A DNA stretch of 34,844 nucleotides from DATEUP01 sp035283065 (GTDB taxonomy: Archaea; Thermoplasmatota; DTKX01; DATEUP01). The translations under genes were made by a program, and so were the position numbers. The notes under the pieces are model-generated. The model did no database searches. It was given only the letters and a program-made list of their open reading frames with translations, and was not told the DNA's origin. This document shows, in pieces, positions 15,311 to 23,199 of this stretch (the stretch's first letter is position 1; each line of letters opens with the position of its first letter). The DNA is taken from assembly GCA_035283065.1 (NCBI GenBank), contig DATEUP010000220.1, positions 1 to 34,844 of the forward strand, read 5' to 3'.

Positions 15311-16345
15311 ATGCAGTGCTTCCGCTGCGGGAAGGAGCACCCCGGGGCCCACCTGATCGACGGGCTGTGCCCCGACTGCTTCGTCGAGACCGAGAACCCC
15401 TTCGTGCTCGACGAGCACATTACAGTCCTCGTCTGCGCCTCCTGCGGGTCCGTGCTTCGAGGAAAGGTATGGCTAAAGCGTATGGAGCCCGACGGCCTCG
15501 TGGAGCACGCCCTTGCCGAGCACACCTCCGTCCGGGACGGCGTCGAGGTTGTTTCGCTTACGCGCGAGAAGGTCCGGGGCGACCTGCGCTCCTTTGACCT
15601 CAAGGTCCACGCCGAGCTCCGCGTCCGAGGGCAGGTGTTCGCGCGGGACTTCCCCACGCACCTCAAGGTGCGTACCTCGCTTTGCGACGTGTGCAGCCGC
15701 CGGGCGGGGTCCTACTTCGAGGCGATCGTCCAGGTCCGCGCCTTCGAAGGCGCTCTGGACCCCGACCACAAGGCGCGCCTCCGCGCGCAGGTCGAGGCGA
15801 CCGTGGCACGCCTTGGGGAAACCGAGCGGGACCTCTTCCTCACCAAGATCGACGAGATCCACGGCGGGCTCGACTTCTACCTGTCCTCGACCTCGGCCGC
15901 GCAGCGGATTGCCAGCGCGCTTCGAGACGAGCTTGGCGCCACGCTCCTTCGCTCCGGGAAGATCGCGGGCGTTCGGGATGGCAGCGAGCTCCAGCGGACC
16001 ACCCTCTCCGTGCGCCTTCCAAAGTTCATCCGGAACGACGTCCTCGTCGCCGGCGAGCGCGTGTTCCTCGTGCACAAGGTCCACGCGAAGTCGATCGTCG
16101 TTACCGACCTCGAGACGGGCGTGCAGGAAAACAAGGGCGAGGACTGGGTGAAGCGCGCGAGCGCCCCGGGCAGCGAGGCGTCGCGCAGCGACGCGGTCGT
16201 CGTGACCGTCGGCCGCGAGGAGCTCCAGGCGCTCGACCCCGTCTCCTACGCGACGGTCACGCTTCGCAACTGGGCACGCCACGAGCCCGGCGAGGAGAAG
16301 GTCCCCGTCGTGCGATTCCGGGGCCGCCTGTTCCTTGCCGGGTAA
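15311..16345 (+). CDS. nmd3: NMD3 family 60S/50S-type ribosomal export-related protein
   Basis: From the ATG at 15311 the protein has 344 aa and starts MQCFRCGKE. The N-terminus carries the NMD3 array of CxxC pairs: CFRC, CPDC, CASC and, near residue 120, CDVC. Zinc binding is expected. The middle part (FLTKIDEIHGGLDFYLSS, then QRIASALRDELGA) matches the conserved NMD3 core, and the C-terminal region is beta-rich. In eukaryotes Nmd3 escorts the large ribosomal subunit out of the nucleus; in archaea it is thought to act in large-subunit maturation. The gene is convergent with the surface-protein gene that ends at 16349, leaving only 3 nt between the stops. Confidence 0.92.
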   Translation: MQCFRCGKEHPGAHLIDGLCPDCFVETENPFVLDEHITVLVCASCGSVLRGKVWLKRMEPDGLVEHALAEHTSVRDGVEVVSLTREKVRGDLRSFDLKVHAELRVRGQVFARDFPTHLKVRTSLCDVCSRRAGSYFEAIVQVRAFEGALDPDHKARLRAQVEATVARLGETERDLFLTKIDEIHGGLDFYLSSTSAAQRIASALRDELGATLLRSGKIAGVRDGSELQRTTLSVRLPKFIRNDVLVAGERVFLVHKVHAKSIVVTDLETGVQENKGEDWVKRASAPGSEASRSDAVVVTVGREELQALDPVSYATVTLRNWARHEPGEEKVPVVRFRGRLFLAG

Positions 16346-16348
16346 ACT

Positions 16349-19087
16349 CTACTCCTTCTTTTCCTCGGGGCGAAGCGCCGCGCGTCCGCTCTCCGCGTCC
16401 TTCTCGGCCTGCGCGGCGAGGGCTTCAGCCTCCCCCGCAAGGTCGGCTTCGCGTTCCGGCGCGGGCTTGGCAAGCTTTGGCTGGGGCGGGATAGGCTTCA
16501 GGGCGGCTCCCGAAAGGAGCTCGACGCGGTCCTCAGGCGTCGGAGCCTGGCGCTTCTTGTCGGCCGTCGGGGCGCGCGCCCGCACGTAGACCACCAAGAC
16601 CAGGGTCGCCGCAATGCTCGCAAGGAGCGCAAGGACCCAGTTGTTGAGCGTGCGCAGGGTGTCCGGGACGACGACCAAGTCGCCGCCCGCCAGCCGGACG
16701 TCCGCGTGGCCGGGCGCGCCGTCATTCGTCCTGAACGAGATGTTGTGCGCTCCGACGGCAAGGACCGCAGTAAACGTGAAGCGCTTCCCGTCCGTCGCGT
16801 TGATGTCGGCAAGCTCGACCGGGTCCATCGCTTGGGGCGTGCCGTCGATCAGCACTTCAACAAAGAGCGGCAGGTCGTCGTCGCCGTCCACGTAGGTCAC
16901 TTCGATCGTGACCGCCTCGCGTTCAACGGGCTCTATCGGCGCCACGCGCGCGTTGATGAGGCGCGGCGGCCCGTTTAGGGCCACGCCCGAGACGAATAGC
17001 TCGACGCCCCGGGAGGCACTCGCGCCCCACGGGTCGGTAACGGAGAGCTTGAGCACGACAAGGCCGCGGTCTTGCGGCCCCGGCGTCCCGGCCAGCAAGC
17101 CCGTCTGTGTGTCGACGCTGATCCAAGAAGGCGGCGAAACGAGCGCGAAGGTCAGCGTGTCTCCGGGCGTATCGACCGCGTCGACGTCGAAGGTGAAAGG
17201 CACCCCCACGACGGCAGAAAGGCGCGGGGCGTCCGGCACCTCGGGCGGGAGGTTATCGCCCTTGACCGCGACCACCGCGAACCAGCCGAGCCCCAGGGTG
17301 GCGGAGATGTTTGCCACAAGGACCCCGCGCGAGAGGTTGACCGCCGCACCCGCGACCTGGCTCCACACGCCTGCAGAAAAGTGCGCGAGCGTGAGGTTTT
17401 CCGCAAAGGTCCCGTGGGGCAGGCCGCTTTCGTTGAAGGGGACCTCGAGGAGCGCCCAGCCCCAAACAAGCGTCCCTGAGGCAGAGTGCAATTCGAACCC
17501 CGGGCCGGCGATCAGCGCCGGAGGCGAGGGCGGCGCGCCGATGAGCGCTCCGACGCTCCCCCGCGAGGTCTTCCAGACGGTCGCGTTGAAGGTGAGCCCG
17601 CCGGACGTTGCCGCGACCGTGTCGGCCTGCCCGGACTCCACGGTGACCGTGAACTCGAGGCGCCGGTAGCCTTCGGCCCCGTCGCGGGCCTCGACCTCGA
17701 TGGTCTGGAGCCCTTCGGGCAGGGTTACCGGCAACGATGTGCCAGCACCCAAAGGTCCCGCAAGGGAGGAAACCCAGGACACGGTCACACCGCCCGGCGT
17801 GCTGTCGGGGTCCGTGACGTTCACCTCGAAGAGCGCGGGCACGCCCGCGAGGAGCGCCGCGCCTGCGGCCGGTTCGACGAGCGTCAAGCGCGGGTCGATG
17901 TTCGACGGGAGGATGAGCGTAAGCACGGACGGCTCAACGAGGGCCGAAAACGCGCGGGAGTCGAAGAACGCGCCCTTCACGGCGGCCGCCGTGTAGTTCG
18001 CGAGGTCCGCCCGGCCCGTCGCGTTCAACGTGAACGCGCGCAGGGTGGCCGGGCCCACGACCCCGGTGGCGGCCGTGTTCAAGGTCGCCAAGGTGAGATT
18101 CGCGCTGTCCCGCAGGGTCACGGTGGCGTTGCGCACGCCCTCGGATGCGAGGTTGAGGACCCGCACGAAGAACGTCCGCGACGCCCGCAACTCCGACGAG
18201 TTGTCCCCAAAGGTCGCGCGAGCGGGGTCGAAATCCACGTCCGTGAAGGTCGCGAGGCTCCCGTTCGTGAGGAACACACCGGAGGTGCTGTTGTTCACGG
18301 CGGCCCCCGAGACGGTGAGCGTCGACCCGTTGAGCGCAAATGAGAAGGTCGTGTCCGCAACGAGCGCGTTGGAAACGCGCAGCGCCGAGCCGTCGCCGGC
18401 CGAGAGCGCCACGAAGTGCCTCTGGAAGGTGCAGTTGTCGAGCGCGGCATCCGAGCCGAAGAAGTAGTTCGAGCCCGTCCCGTCGCCGGAAAAGAGGACG
18501 CCGTCGAAGACGGGCGAAACGCGCTCGACGCGCAGGAACACGTAGGACTCGAGGCTCGAGTCCTTGAAGGTCACATTGGCCGCCTCGATGAGGAGCCCCG
18601 GGCCGGCGAGGCTGAACCCGAAGCCCGAGAGCGTGCTTGCGCGGAAAAGCACATTGGCGCCCGCCTTGAAGCGCGCGGTGTAGCGCAGGCCCGGGTCCGC
18701 CGAGCCCACGACCGAACGGTCGCCCGCCGTGGACGAAGAGCCGTCGAGATCGAGCACTCTCAGCGTTCCCGTCGGCTCGACGGTGAGCGCCTTGGACCCG
18801 TTGGCCGTGAGGTTGAGGAGCACGGTCGAGTTGCGAAGCTCGAGGACGCCGCCCGCTTGGACCGTCACATTCCCCGCGACCACGAGCGTGCGGTTCGCGT
18901 AAACCTGGGGGGCGCCGGCACTCACGACGAGGTCGTTTCCCAGGTATTCGGGAACTCCGCCAGCCTCGGCCGGAAGGGCAAGGGCCAGGACCGCGATGGA
19001 GGCGAGGCCGGCGAGCGCCAGGAACGCCGGCCAGAGCCCCGGGAAGGAGCGACGGCAGTCCCGCAAGCCGCTCACGCCGCGCTTCAC
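16349..19087 (-). CDS. Large surface protein: beta-helix, Ig-like domains, C-terminal anchor
   Basis: This 912-aa protein begins with a signal peptide (hydrophobic core about 20-38, likely cleavage after AEA at 42). Residues about 50-320 have short repeating beta motifs (ELRNSTVLLN, VTFKDSSLES, ALDNCTFQRH) typical of a right-handed parallel beta-helix. Ig/cadherin-like domains follow, including a putative-Ig type unit with SWISVDTQTGLLAGTPGPQD. A single membrane helix lies at about 815-834, and the 78-aa cytoplasmic tail is rich in Ala, Glu and Lys. There are many N-glycosylation sequons. The start is a GTG at 19087, 10 nt after the dim1 stop, so it may be transcribed from the upstream translation operon. 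The role is probably in adhesion or the cell envelope; the ligand is unknown. Confidence 0.85.
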   Translation of the reverse strand: MKRGVSGLRDCRRSFPGLWPAFLALAGLASIAVLALALPAEAGGVPEYLGNDLVVSAGAPQVYANRTLVVAGNVTVQAGGVLELRNSTVLLNLTANGSKALTVEPTGTLRVLDLDGSSSTAGDRSVVGSADPGLRYTARFKAGANVLFRASTLSGFGFSLAGPGLLIEAANVTFKDSSLESYVFLRVERVSPVFDGVLFSGDGTGSNYFFGSDAALDNCTFQRHFVALSAGDGSALRVSNALVADTTFSFALNGSTLTVSGAAVNNSTSGVFLTNGSLATFTDVDFDPARATFGDNSSELRASRTFFVRVLNLASEGVRNATVTLRDSANLTLATLNTAATGVVGPATLRAFTLNATGRADLANYTAAAVKGAFFDSRAFSALVEPSVLTLILPSNIDPRLTLVEPAAGAALLAGVPALFEVNVTDPDSTPGGVTVSWVSSLAGPLGAGTSLPVTLPEGLQTIEVEARDGAEGYRRLEFTVTVESGQADTVAATSGGLTFNATVWKTSRGSVGALIGAPPSPPALIAGPGFELHSASGTLVWGWALLEVPFNESGLPHGTFAENLTLAHFSAGVWSQVAGAAVNLSRGVLVANISATLGLGWFAVVAVKGDNLPPEVPDAPRLSAVVGVPFTFDVDAVDTPGDTLTFALVSPPSWISVDTQTGLLAGTPGPQDRGLVVLKLSVTDPWGASASRGVELFVSGVALNGPPRLINARVAPIEPVEREAVTIEVTYVDGDDDLPLFVEVLIDGTPQAMDPVELADINATDGKRFTFTAVLAVGAHNISFRTNDGAPGHADVRLAGGDLVVVPDTLRTLNNWVLALLASIAATLVLVVYVRARAPTADKKRQAPTPEDRVELLSGAALKPIPPQPKLAKPAPEREADLAGEAEALAAQAEKDAESGRAALRPEEKKE

Positions 19088-19097
19088 CGGGCGGACG

Positions 19098-19901
19098 CTA
19101 TTTAGTCATTCTTAGGTTTGCCAGCGCTTTCGCAAGCGCCTCGAAATCCCCCACGGCAAGCTCCTCAGGTCGCCGGTCGGCAATCCCCTGCGCCTCCACG
19201 ACGGCAAGCGCGCGCTCGGGAGGCGCACGGAGAGCGGCCGCCGCACGCGCCACGCTGTTGCGCACTTTCTTGCGCCGCAGGGCGAAGAGCGCGCCCACCA
19301 CCGCCGCAAAGTCCGCGCGGAGGGCCTCCCCCGCGCCCGGCCGGCGGCGCATCCGGACCAGGGCTGAGCGCACGCGCGGTTGCGGGAAGAACGCGTTTGG
19401 GGGGACCGTTTCGAGAATTTCCACCGTGTACTCGCGCTGCACAATGGCGGGCAGCCGCGCCCAGGCCTTCGACCCGGGCCCTGCTGCGAGCCGCTTGCCG
19501 ACCTCGGATTGCACGAGGAGCACGACGACGGCAGCCCCGCACGACGCCAGGCGCTCGATAAGCTCGCTCGACACGGAATAGGGGATGTTCGAAACGACAC
19601 GCCGAGGACGCCCCAGGTCCGCCTTGAGCGCGTCGGCCTCCTCGACCTCGACGCCTGGCAGTCCAAGCGACCTTAGGTGGCGGGCGAGCGCCCCCTCGAT
19701 CTCCAGCACGCGGACCTTCGCGCCACGCCGCGAGAGCGCGCGCGTGAGGACTCCAAGGCCCCCGCCGACCTCGAGGACTTCGTCGCCGGGCGCGACCCCC
19801 GCCGCCATGACCTGCCGCTCGGCGACACCCTCGTCCCGCAGGAAGGATTGGCCCCTCGCCTTCGACGGGGAAAGCCCCAGCCGCTCCAGCTCCCGCCCCA
19901 C
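19098..19901 (-). CDS. rsmA: 16S rRNA dimethyladenosine transferase (KsgA/Dim1)
   Basis: This 267-aa protein dimethylates two adjacent adenosines near the 3' end of 16S rRNA, using S-adenosylmethionine. It has the N-terminal KARGQSFLRD motif (14-23), the SAM-binding loop EVGGGLGVLT (44-53), with Gly replacing the more usual Pro in GxG, and the catalytic NIPY (105-108, usually NLPY). A C-terminal helical domain typical of the family follows. The start is GTG at 19901. It is the penultimate gene of the pus10-rpl21e-rpo4-DUF655 operon, an arrangement conserved in many archaea. Confidence 0.95.
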   Translation of the reverse strand: MGRELERLGLSPSKARGQSFLRDEGVAERQVMAAGVAPGDEVLEVGGGLGVLTRALSRRGAKVRVLEIEGALARHLRSLGLPGVEVEEADALKADLGRPRRVVSNIPYSVSSELIERLASCGAAVVVLLVQSEVGKRLAAGPGSKAWARLPAIVQREYTVEILETVPPNAFFPQPRVRSALVRMRRRPGAGEALRADFAAVVGALFALRRKKVRNSVARAAAALRAPPERALAVVEAQGIADRRPEELAVGDFEALAKALANLRMTK

Positions 19902-19938
19902 CCTGCCGCCCGGTGGGGCGCCAAGAGGGCGCGCCCGC

Positions 19939-20523
19939 TTACTTGCCGTCGGTGCGTTCCCCCTTGGGCTCCTTCCCGCGGGGCCGCCTTTTCACGACCG
20001 GCGCATACCGGCGCTCACGGCCCTTCCGGTCGATCAGCGCGACCTCGACTTGCGGCGCGTGCACCTTGATCGCCTCGGCGAGCTTCCGGGCGGGCGGGAA
20101 GTACGCCTTTGCGCAGCGCACGGGCCCGCGGGCCGTCACGAAGAGGTGCGTGCCCGAGCGCAGCGGCGTGTCGTCGAGCTCGACGCGCAAGAGGTCCTTG
20201 AAGGGGACGGCTCGCCGGCGGACTCGGACAAAGTGGCGCGGAAGGTACGCGGGCAGGAAGAGCCCACGCTCGAGCACGACCGTAGGCGTCGAGAAGTACC
20301 GCGAAGCCACCGCGCGGGCCGCGCCAAGGACAAAGAGCCCCCAGATGAGGAAATAGACCGCGCGCGGCGGCCCCTGGCGCGGGTCGAGGATGAGCGGCGG
20401 CACCGCAAGGAAAACCGCCCCGAAGGAGAAGATCACGACCCAGACGAGGCCGACGCGGTCCTCCCGCGGGAGCTCGTGCCTGTCGACGACCGCGCCGAAG
20501 TCTAAGCGGGCGGGCTCACCCAC
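19939..20523 (-). CDS. Two-TM membrane protein, PH-like, hypothetical
   Basis: This 194-aa protein has two membrane helices (about 23-45 and 55-72) followed by a soluble beta-rich region (about 80-165) that reads like a bacterial PH-type domain: VVLERGLFLPAYLP, then FKDLLRVELDDTPLRSGTHLFVTARG. A basic C-terminal tail follows. I infer the PH-like fold from the pattern only. The start is GTG at 20523, 18 nt after the DUF655 stop, and the gene is followed by dim1. It sits inside a conserved archaeal information-processing operon, which is an unusual place for a membrane protein. Confidence 0.75.
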   Translation of the reverse strand: MGEPARLDFGAVVDRHELPREDRVGLVWVVIFSFGAVFLAVPPLILDPRQGPPRAVYFLIWGLFVLGAARAVASRYFSTPTVVLERGLFLPAYLPRHFVRVRRRAVPFKDLLRVELDDTPLRSGTHLFVTARGPVRCAKAYFPPARKLAEAIKVHAPQVEVALIDRKGRERRYAPVVKRRPRGKEPKGERTDGK

Positions 20524-20541
20524 GCGCAGCGCCCCCCACCC

Positions 20542-21093
20542 CTACCGGTGCACGAAGAGGCTGTACTTCTGCTGCGTGTCCTCGAGCTCGACCTGGATCC
20601 GCTTCGCGATGACCTCGTCGGGCTTGTGAAGCGTCGGGACGCGCTTGGCGAGGTCCGCGAAGTCCTTGAAGGGCGCGGCCTTGCGCTCCTCGATGATCTT
20701 CCACATCGTCTTCTTGCCAAGGCCGGGCAGGAGCTCGAGCATGTGGAAGCGCGTCGAAACGGGCTGCGCCTCGTTGTAGAACTTCACGAACCGATCGGCC
20801 TGCGCGTTGATCATCTGCTTCAAGATGAACGGCAGCTCCGCCTGGGCGGCGTTCGTGAGCTCGCTGTACGAGACGCGGCGCTTCACGTGGAGGATCTTGT
20901 CCCGCTTCTCGGCTTCCTTGCCGATGTAGACCTTCTCGCCGGGGAGCATCTGCGTGACCTCGGGCTTCGGGTTGAGCTCGAGGAGCTTGAACTCCTGCTC
21001 GCCGACCGCATAGGCCACGGGCTCGTGGTGGTACTGCCCGCCCGTCGGGTGGCCCCGCGGCAGGAAGTCGAGCACGTAGGCAAAGTCCTCCAC
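20542..21093 (-). CDS. DUF655 family putative nucleic acid-binding protein
   Basis: This 183-aa protein (COG1491) has an N-terminal OB-like segment (FAYVLDFLPRGHPTG, then EFKLLELNPKPEV) and a C-terminal helix-hairpin-helix region with LELLPGLGKKTMWKIIEERK. RNA or DNA binding is predicted, but the target is unknown. The start is GTG at 21093, with a GGGGGG stretch upstream. The frame remains open to 21390, but that extension overlaps rpo4 and is Ser/Arg low-complexity, so it is rejected. DUF655 next to rpo4 and dim1 is a conserved archaeal gene order. Confidence 0.92.
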   Translation of the reverse strand: MEDFAYVLDFLPRGHPTGGQYHHEPVAYAVGEQEFKLLELNPKPEVTQMLPGEKVYIGKEAEKRDKILHVKRRVSYSELTNAAQAELPFILKQMINAQADRFVKFYNEAQPVSTRFHMLELLPGLGKKTMWKIIEERKAAPFKDFADLAKRVPTLHKPDEVIAKRIQVELEDTQQKYSLFVHR

Positions 21094-21121
21094 GATCGCA
21101 ACCCCCCGCGGGCCCGGGCCG

Positions 21122-21472
21122 TCACTCGGAAGGCGGGGCCGTGGCCGCGGCGCCGTACTTTCCGACCGTCTGCATGATCGAGGCGATCGTCTTCTCCTCG
21201 AGCGTGAAGCGTTCCTTCGAGAAGATCGAACGCACGTCGTCGGGGTGCGTGGGGAGGAGCTCGGCGATCTTGTGGGCAAGCGGCGCGGAGACGCGCTCGA
21301 TCTTCTCGAGCTCGGCGACGAGCTTCTGCGCCGTGCGCGTGTCGAAGCGCTGGAGGAGCTCGCAGTGCTGGAGCACGAGCTTCTGCTCATACGTGAGCTC
21401 CCGCTTCTCCTGCTCCTTGAGCAGCAGCTCGTGGACCTCGGGGATCGTCAGGTGCCTCTCGCCGATCTTCAT
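21122..21472 (-). CDS. rpo4: DNA-directed RNA polymerase subunit Rpo4 (RpoF)
   Basis: This 116-aa protein is the archaeal counterpart of eukaryotic Rpb4 and forms the stalk of RNA polymerase with Rpo7. Recognisable parts are the N-terminal LTIPEVHELL, the central helices with LTYEQKLVLQHCELLQRFD, and the C-terminal HRDC-like segment LLPTHPDDVRSIFSKERFTL. Length is normal for the family. It lies between rpl21e and DUF655 in the same operon. Confidence 0.95.
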   Translation of the reverse strand: MKIGERHLTIPEVHELLLKEQEKRELTYEQKLVLQHCELLQRFDTRTAQKLVAELEKIERVSAPLAHKIAELLPTHPDDVRSIFSKERFTLEEKTIASIMQTVGKYGAAATAPPSE

Positions 21473-21509
21473 AGGGATTTCCGCCTCCGCCTTCCAAGCC
21501 TGCGTGCCT

Positions 21510-21806
21510 TTAGATCTGGCGCATCCGGCGCAGGTGGGCCGGGGCTACCACGACGACCTTCATCTTGCCGCCGATGCGGATCCGCACGAGGTACGACCGG
21601 CCTTGCTGGCCGACGACCACGCCGGTCTTGCCGTTGAACGTGTTGTGCGGTTGGCCGCCCCGGACACGCGAGTCGATCTCGATGGCCGCCTTCTCGCCCT
21701 CTTGGAACCGCTGCATGACTCGGGTGATCCGCGTCTTTCCGCGCTCGCGCGGGGTGACCCTGAAGAGCGAGCGCGTGCCCTTCCTTGGGCCCTTTGAGGC
21801 TTTCAT
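21510..21806 (-). CDS. rpl21e: 50S ribosomal protein L21e
   Basis: This 98-aa basic protein starts MKASKGPRKGTRSLF and contains the family segments RVMQRFQEGEKAAIEIDSRV, then GGQPHNTFNGKTGVVVGQQG, with the SH3-like barrel characteristic of L21e. It is a component of the large ribosomal subunit. Its ATG overlaps the pus10 stop by 4 nt, so the two genes are translationally coupled. Confidence 0.97.
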   Translation of the reverse strand: MKASKGPRKGTRSLFRVTPRERGKTRITRVMQRFQEGEKAAIEIDSRVRGGQPHNTFNGKTGVVVGQQGRSYLVRIRIGGKMKVVVVAPAHLRRMRQI

Positions 21807-23047
21807 GGGTTTTCTCCCTCCGGATTGTCGTGGATCTCAAGGACATCGAGTTCGAGGACGGTGCAGTGTACCCCCAGCAATTCCGAAAAACTCGGCTTCG
21901 TCCGTCCCTCGTCGCCGTGGATGAGTTCCTTCACGTACAGACCGCTTTCGCCCCTAACCTCAAGTTCGGCCGTGGTGTCTGCAAGGCTCTTGAGGCGCAC
22001 GAGGACGGCTTTCCGCTTCCTTACCATGTCAGCCCGTCGATGGGACACGCGCGCGGGTGTCTGTTGATCTATGACACAGCCAGTAAGCTCAGCGCAGGCG
22101 CGGTTAATCGGGTCATCCTTAATAGCCTTTTCGAGCGCCACGAGGACGCGGTATGTCTTCTGCCAGTCGGCGTCCTTGAGGGCGGCGACGGCTTCCTTCC
22201 TGCACGGGGCAAGCTCGCTCACTTCGACACGGCCGGCCGCCGCCCCGTTGATCGACGCTTCGGCGGCTTCGAGGTCGAGGGTCCGGCGCTTTGGGGCCCG
22301 GACCTCCACGATGAAGGGGCGCCCTCGGCCGAGCATGCGCGCGTCGACGTCCTCCCGGCCCGCGCCGTGGAGCGCGTGCTCCTTGCCGCCGAGGGCTTCC
22401 ATGAGGGGCCGCGCAACGAACTCCTCGACGGATTCGCCGTACATCTTCCCCGTGCCCTGGCACCTCCCGCACCCGCGGCCGCGGCACGAGCGGCAGGGCC
22501 AACGGGTTTGGGGGATTCCGCGCGCAAGCTTCCGGTAGCGCCCCCGAAAGTAGGCCGACTTGACCTGGAGGCTCACGGTATTGAAGCGCGAGTCGAGGTG
22601 AACGGCGATATCGGGGTCGAGGAAGTCGACGGTCTTGGAGAGCGAGGCCTCGAGGCGAAGCCCAACCTCCCGGTTCACCTCCTGCTTCAGCGTGTGGATG
22701 GACGAGAGCCCGAGGCCCGCCGCGTACTCGGATTCCCGCCGCGCGAGCACCGCGTCTACGGTCGTCCCCACGAGAAGCGTGTCGAACTCGTAGCCCTCGA
22801 GGGCGTCGGCGGCCAGTTTCGTGAGGGCGTCGAACTCGCCGCAGGTGCCCTCGCAGAGGGGGCATAGGGCGGGGTCGGTTTGGGCTCCCCCGACAGAATC
22901 CCTCAGGCGTTTTCCGCGGTGTGCGGAGGTGGCGCCCTTCGGGGGGGCGCCAAAAAGGCGGCCGAGGCAGGTGTCGCACAGGGGCTCTTCCAGCGCGCGG
23001 CGCGTGAGGGGCAGGGACTCGGCCGGCTCGGAAACGGGCGCCGCCAT
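21803..23047 (-). CDS. pus10: tRNA pseudouridine synthase Pus10
   Basis: This 414-aa enzyme makes pseudouridine at tRNA positions 54 and 55 in archaea. It has N-terminal zinc-binding pairs (Cys24/Cys27 and Cys62/Cys65), a THUMP-containing accessory domain, and a CRSCRGRGCGRCQGTG cluster (Cys185, 188, 193, 196) typical of archaeal Pus10. The catalytic loop GREDVDARMLGRGRPF holds the active-site Asp, probably Asp233. The C-terminal ESGLYVKELIHGDEGRTKPS matches the conserved end. Length is typical. The ATG at 23047 lies 26 nt from a TATA element, so the mRNA should be leaderless. It is the first gene of the operon. Confidence 0.95.
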   Translation of the reverse strand: MAAPVSEPAESLPLTRRALEEPLCDTCLGRLFGAPPKGATSAHRGKRLRDSVGGAQTDPALCPLCEGTCGEFDALTKLAADALEGYEFDTLLVGTTVDAVLARRESEYAAGLGLSSIHTLKQEVNREVGLRLEASLSKTVDFLDPDIAVHLDSRFNTVSLQVKSAYFRGRYRKLARGIPQTRWPCRSCRGRGCGRCQGTGKMYGESVEEFVARPLMEALGGKEHALHGAGREDVDARMLGRGRPFIVEVRAPKRRTLDLEAAEASINGAAAGRVEVSELAPCRKEAVAALKDADWQKTYRVLVALEKAIKDDPINRACAELTGCVIDQQTPARVSHRRADMVRKRKAVLVRLKSLADTTAELEVRGESGLYVKELIHGDEGRTKPSFSELLGVHCTVLELDVLEIHDNPEGENP

Positions 23048-23068
23048 GGACGCGCCAATCGGCGCGCG

Positions 23069-23076
23069 CTATTTAA
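23069..23076 (-). promoter_or_regulatory. TATA box of the pus10 operon
   Basis: On the minus strand GTTAAATAG is centred 26 nt before the ATG at 23047. The spacing implies a leaderless transcript for pus10, and it is the only clear promoter upstream of the operon. Confidence 0.6.
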
Positions 23077-23151
23077 CTCACGTCGGGCGCCGGCGGGGCG
23101 ATTTTCCCCATGCTGGGTGCGCGATTCCCGGGCGAGCCAGATAACCAACCC

Positions 23152-23159
23152 CTTAAATC
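23152..23159 (+). promoter_or_regulatory. Candidate TATA box for the 333-aa membrane protein
   Basis: CTTAAATC lies 44 nt before the ATG at 23200, giving a leader of about 18 nt. Its position supports 23200 as the start instead of the ATG at 23110, which lies upstream of this element. Confidence 0.45.
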
Positions 23160-23199
23160 AGTTGAGCGCAGTTGCGCGGCCCGCTTACGGGCGGCGTCC

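Noticed and set aside
21094..21390. Upstream extension of the DUF655 frame
   Set aside because: It overlaps rpo4 in another frame and is a Ser/Arg low-complexity shadow; the GTG at 21093 gives the family length.
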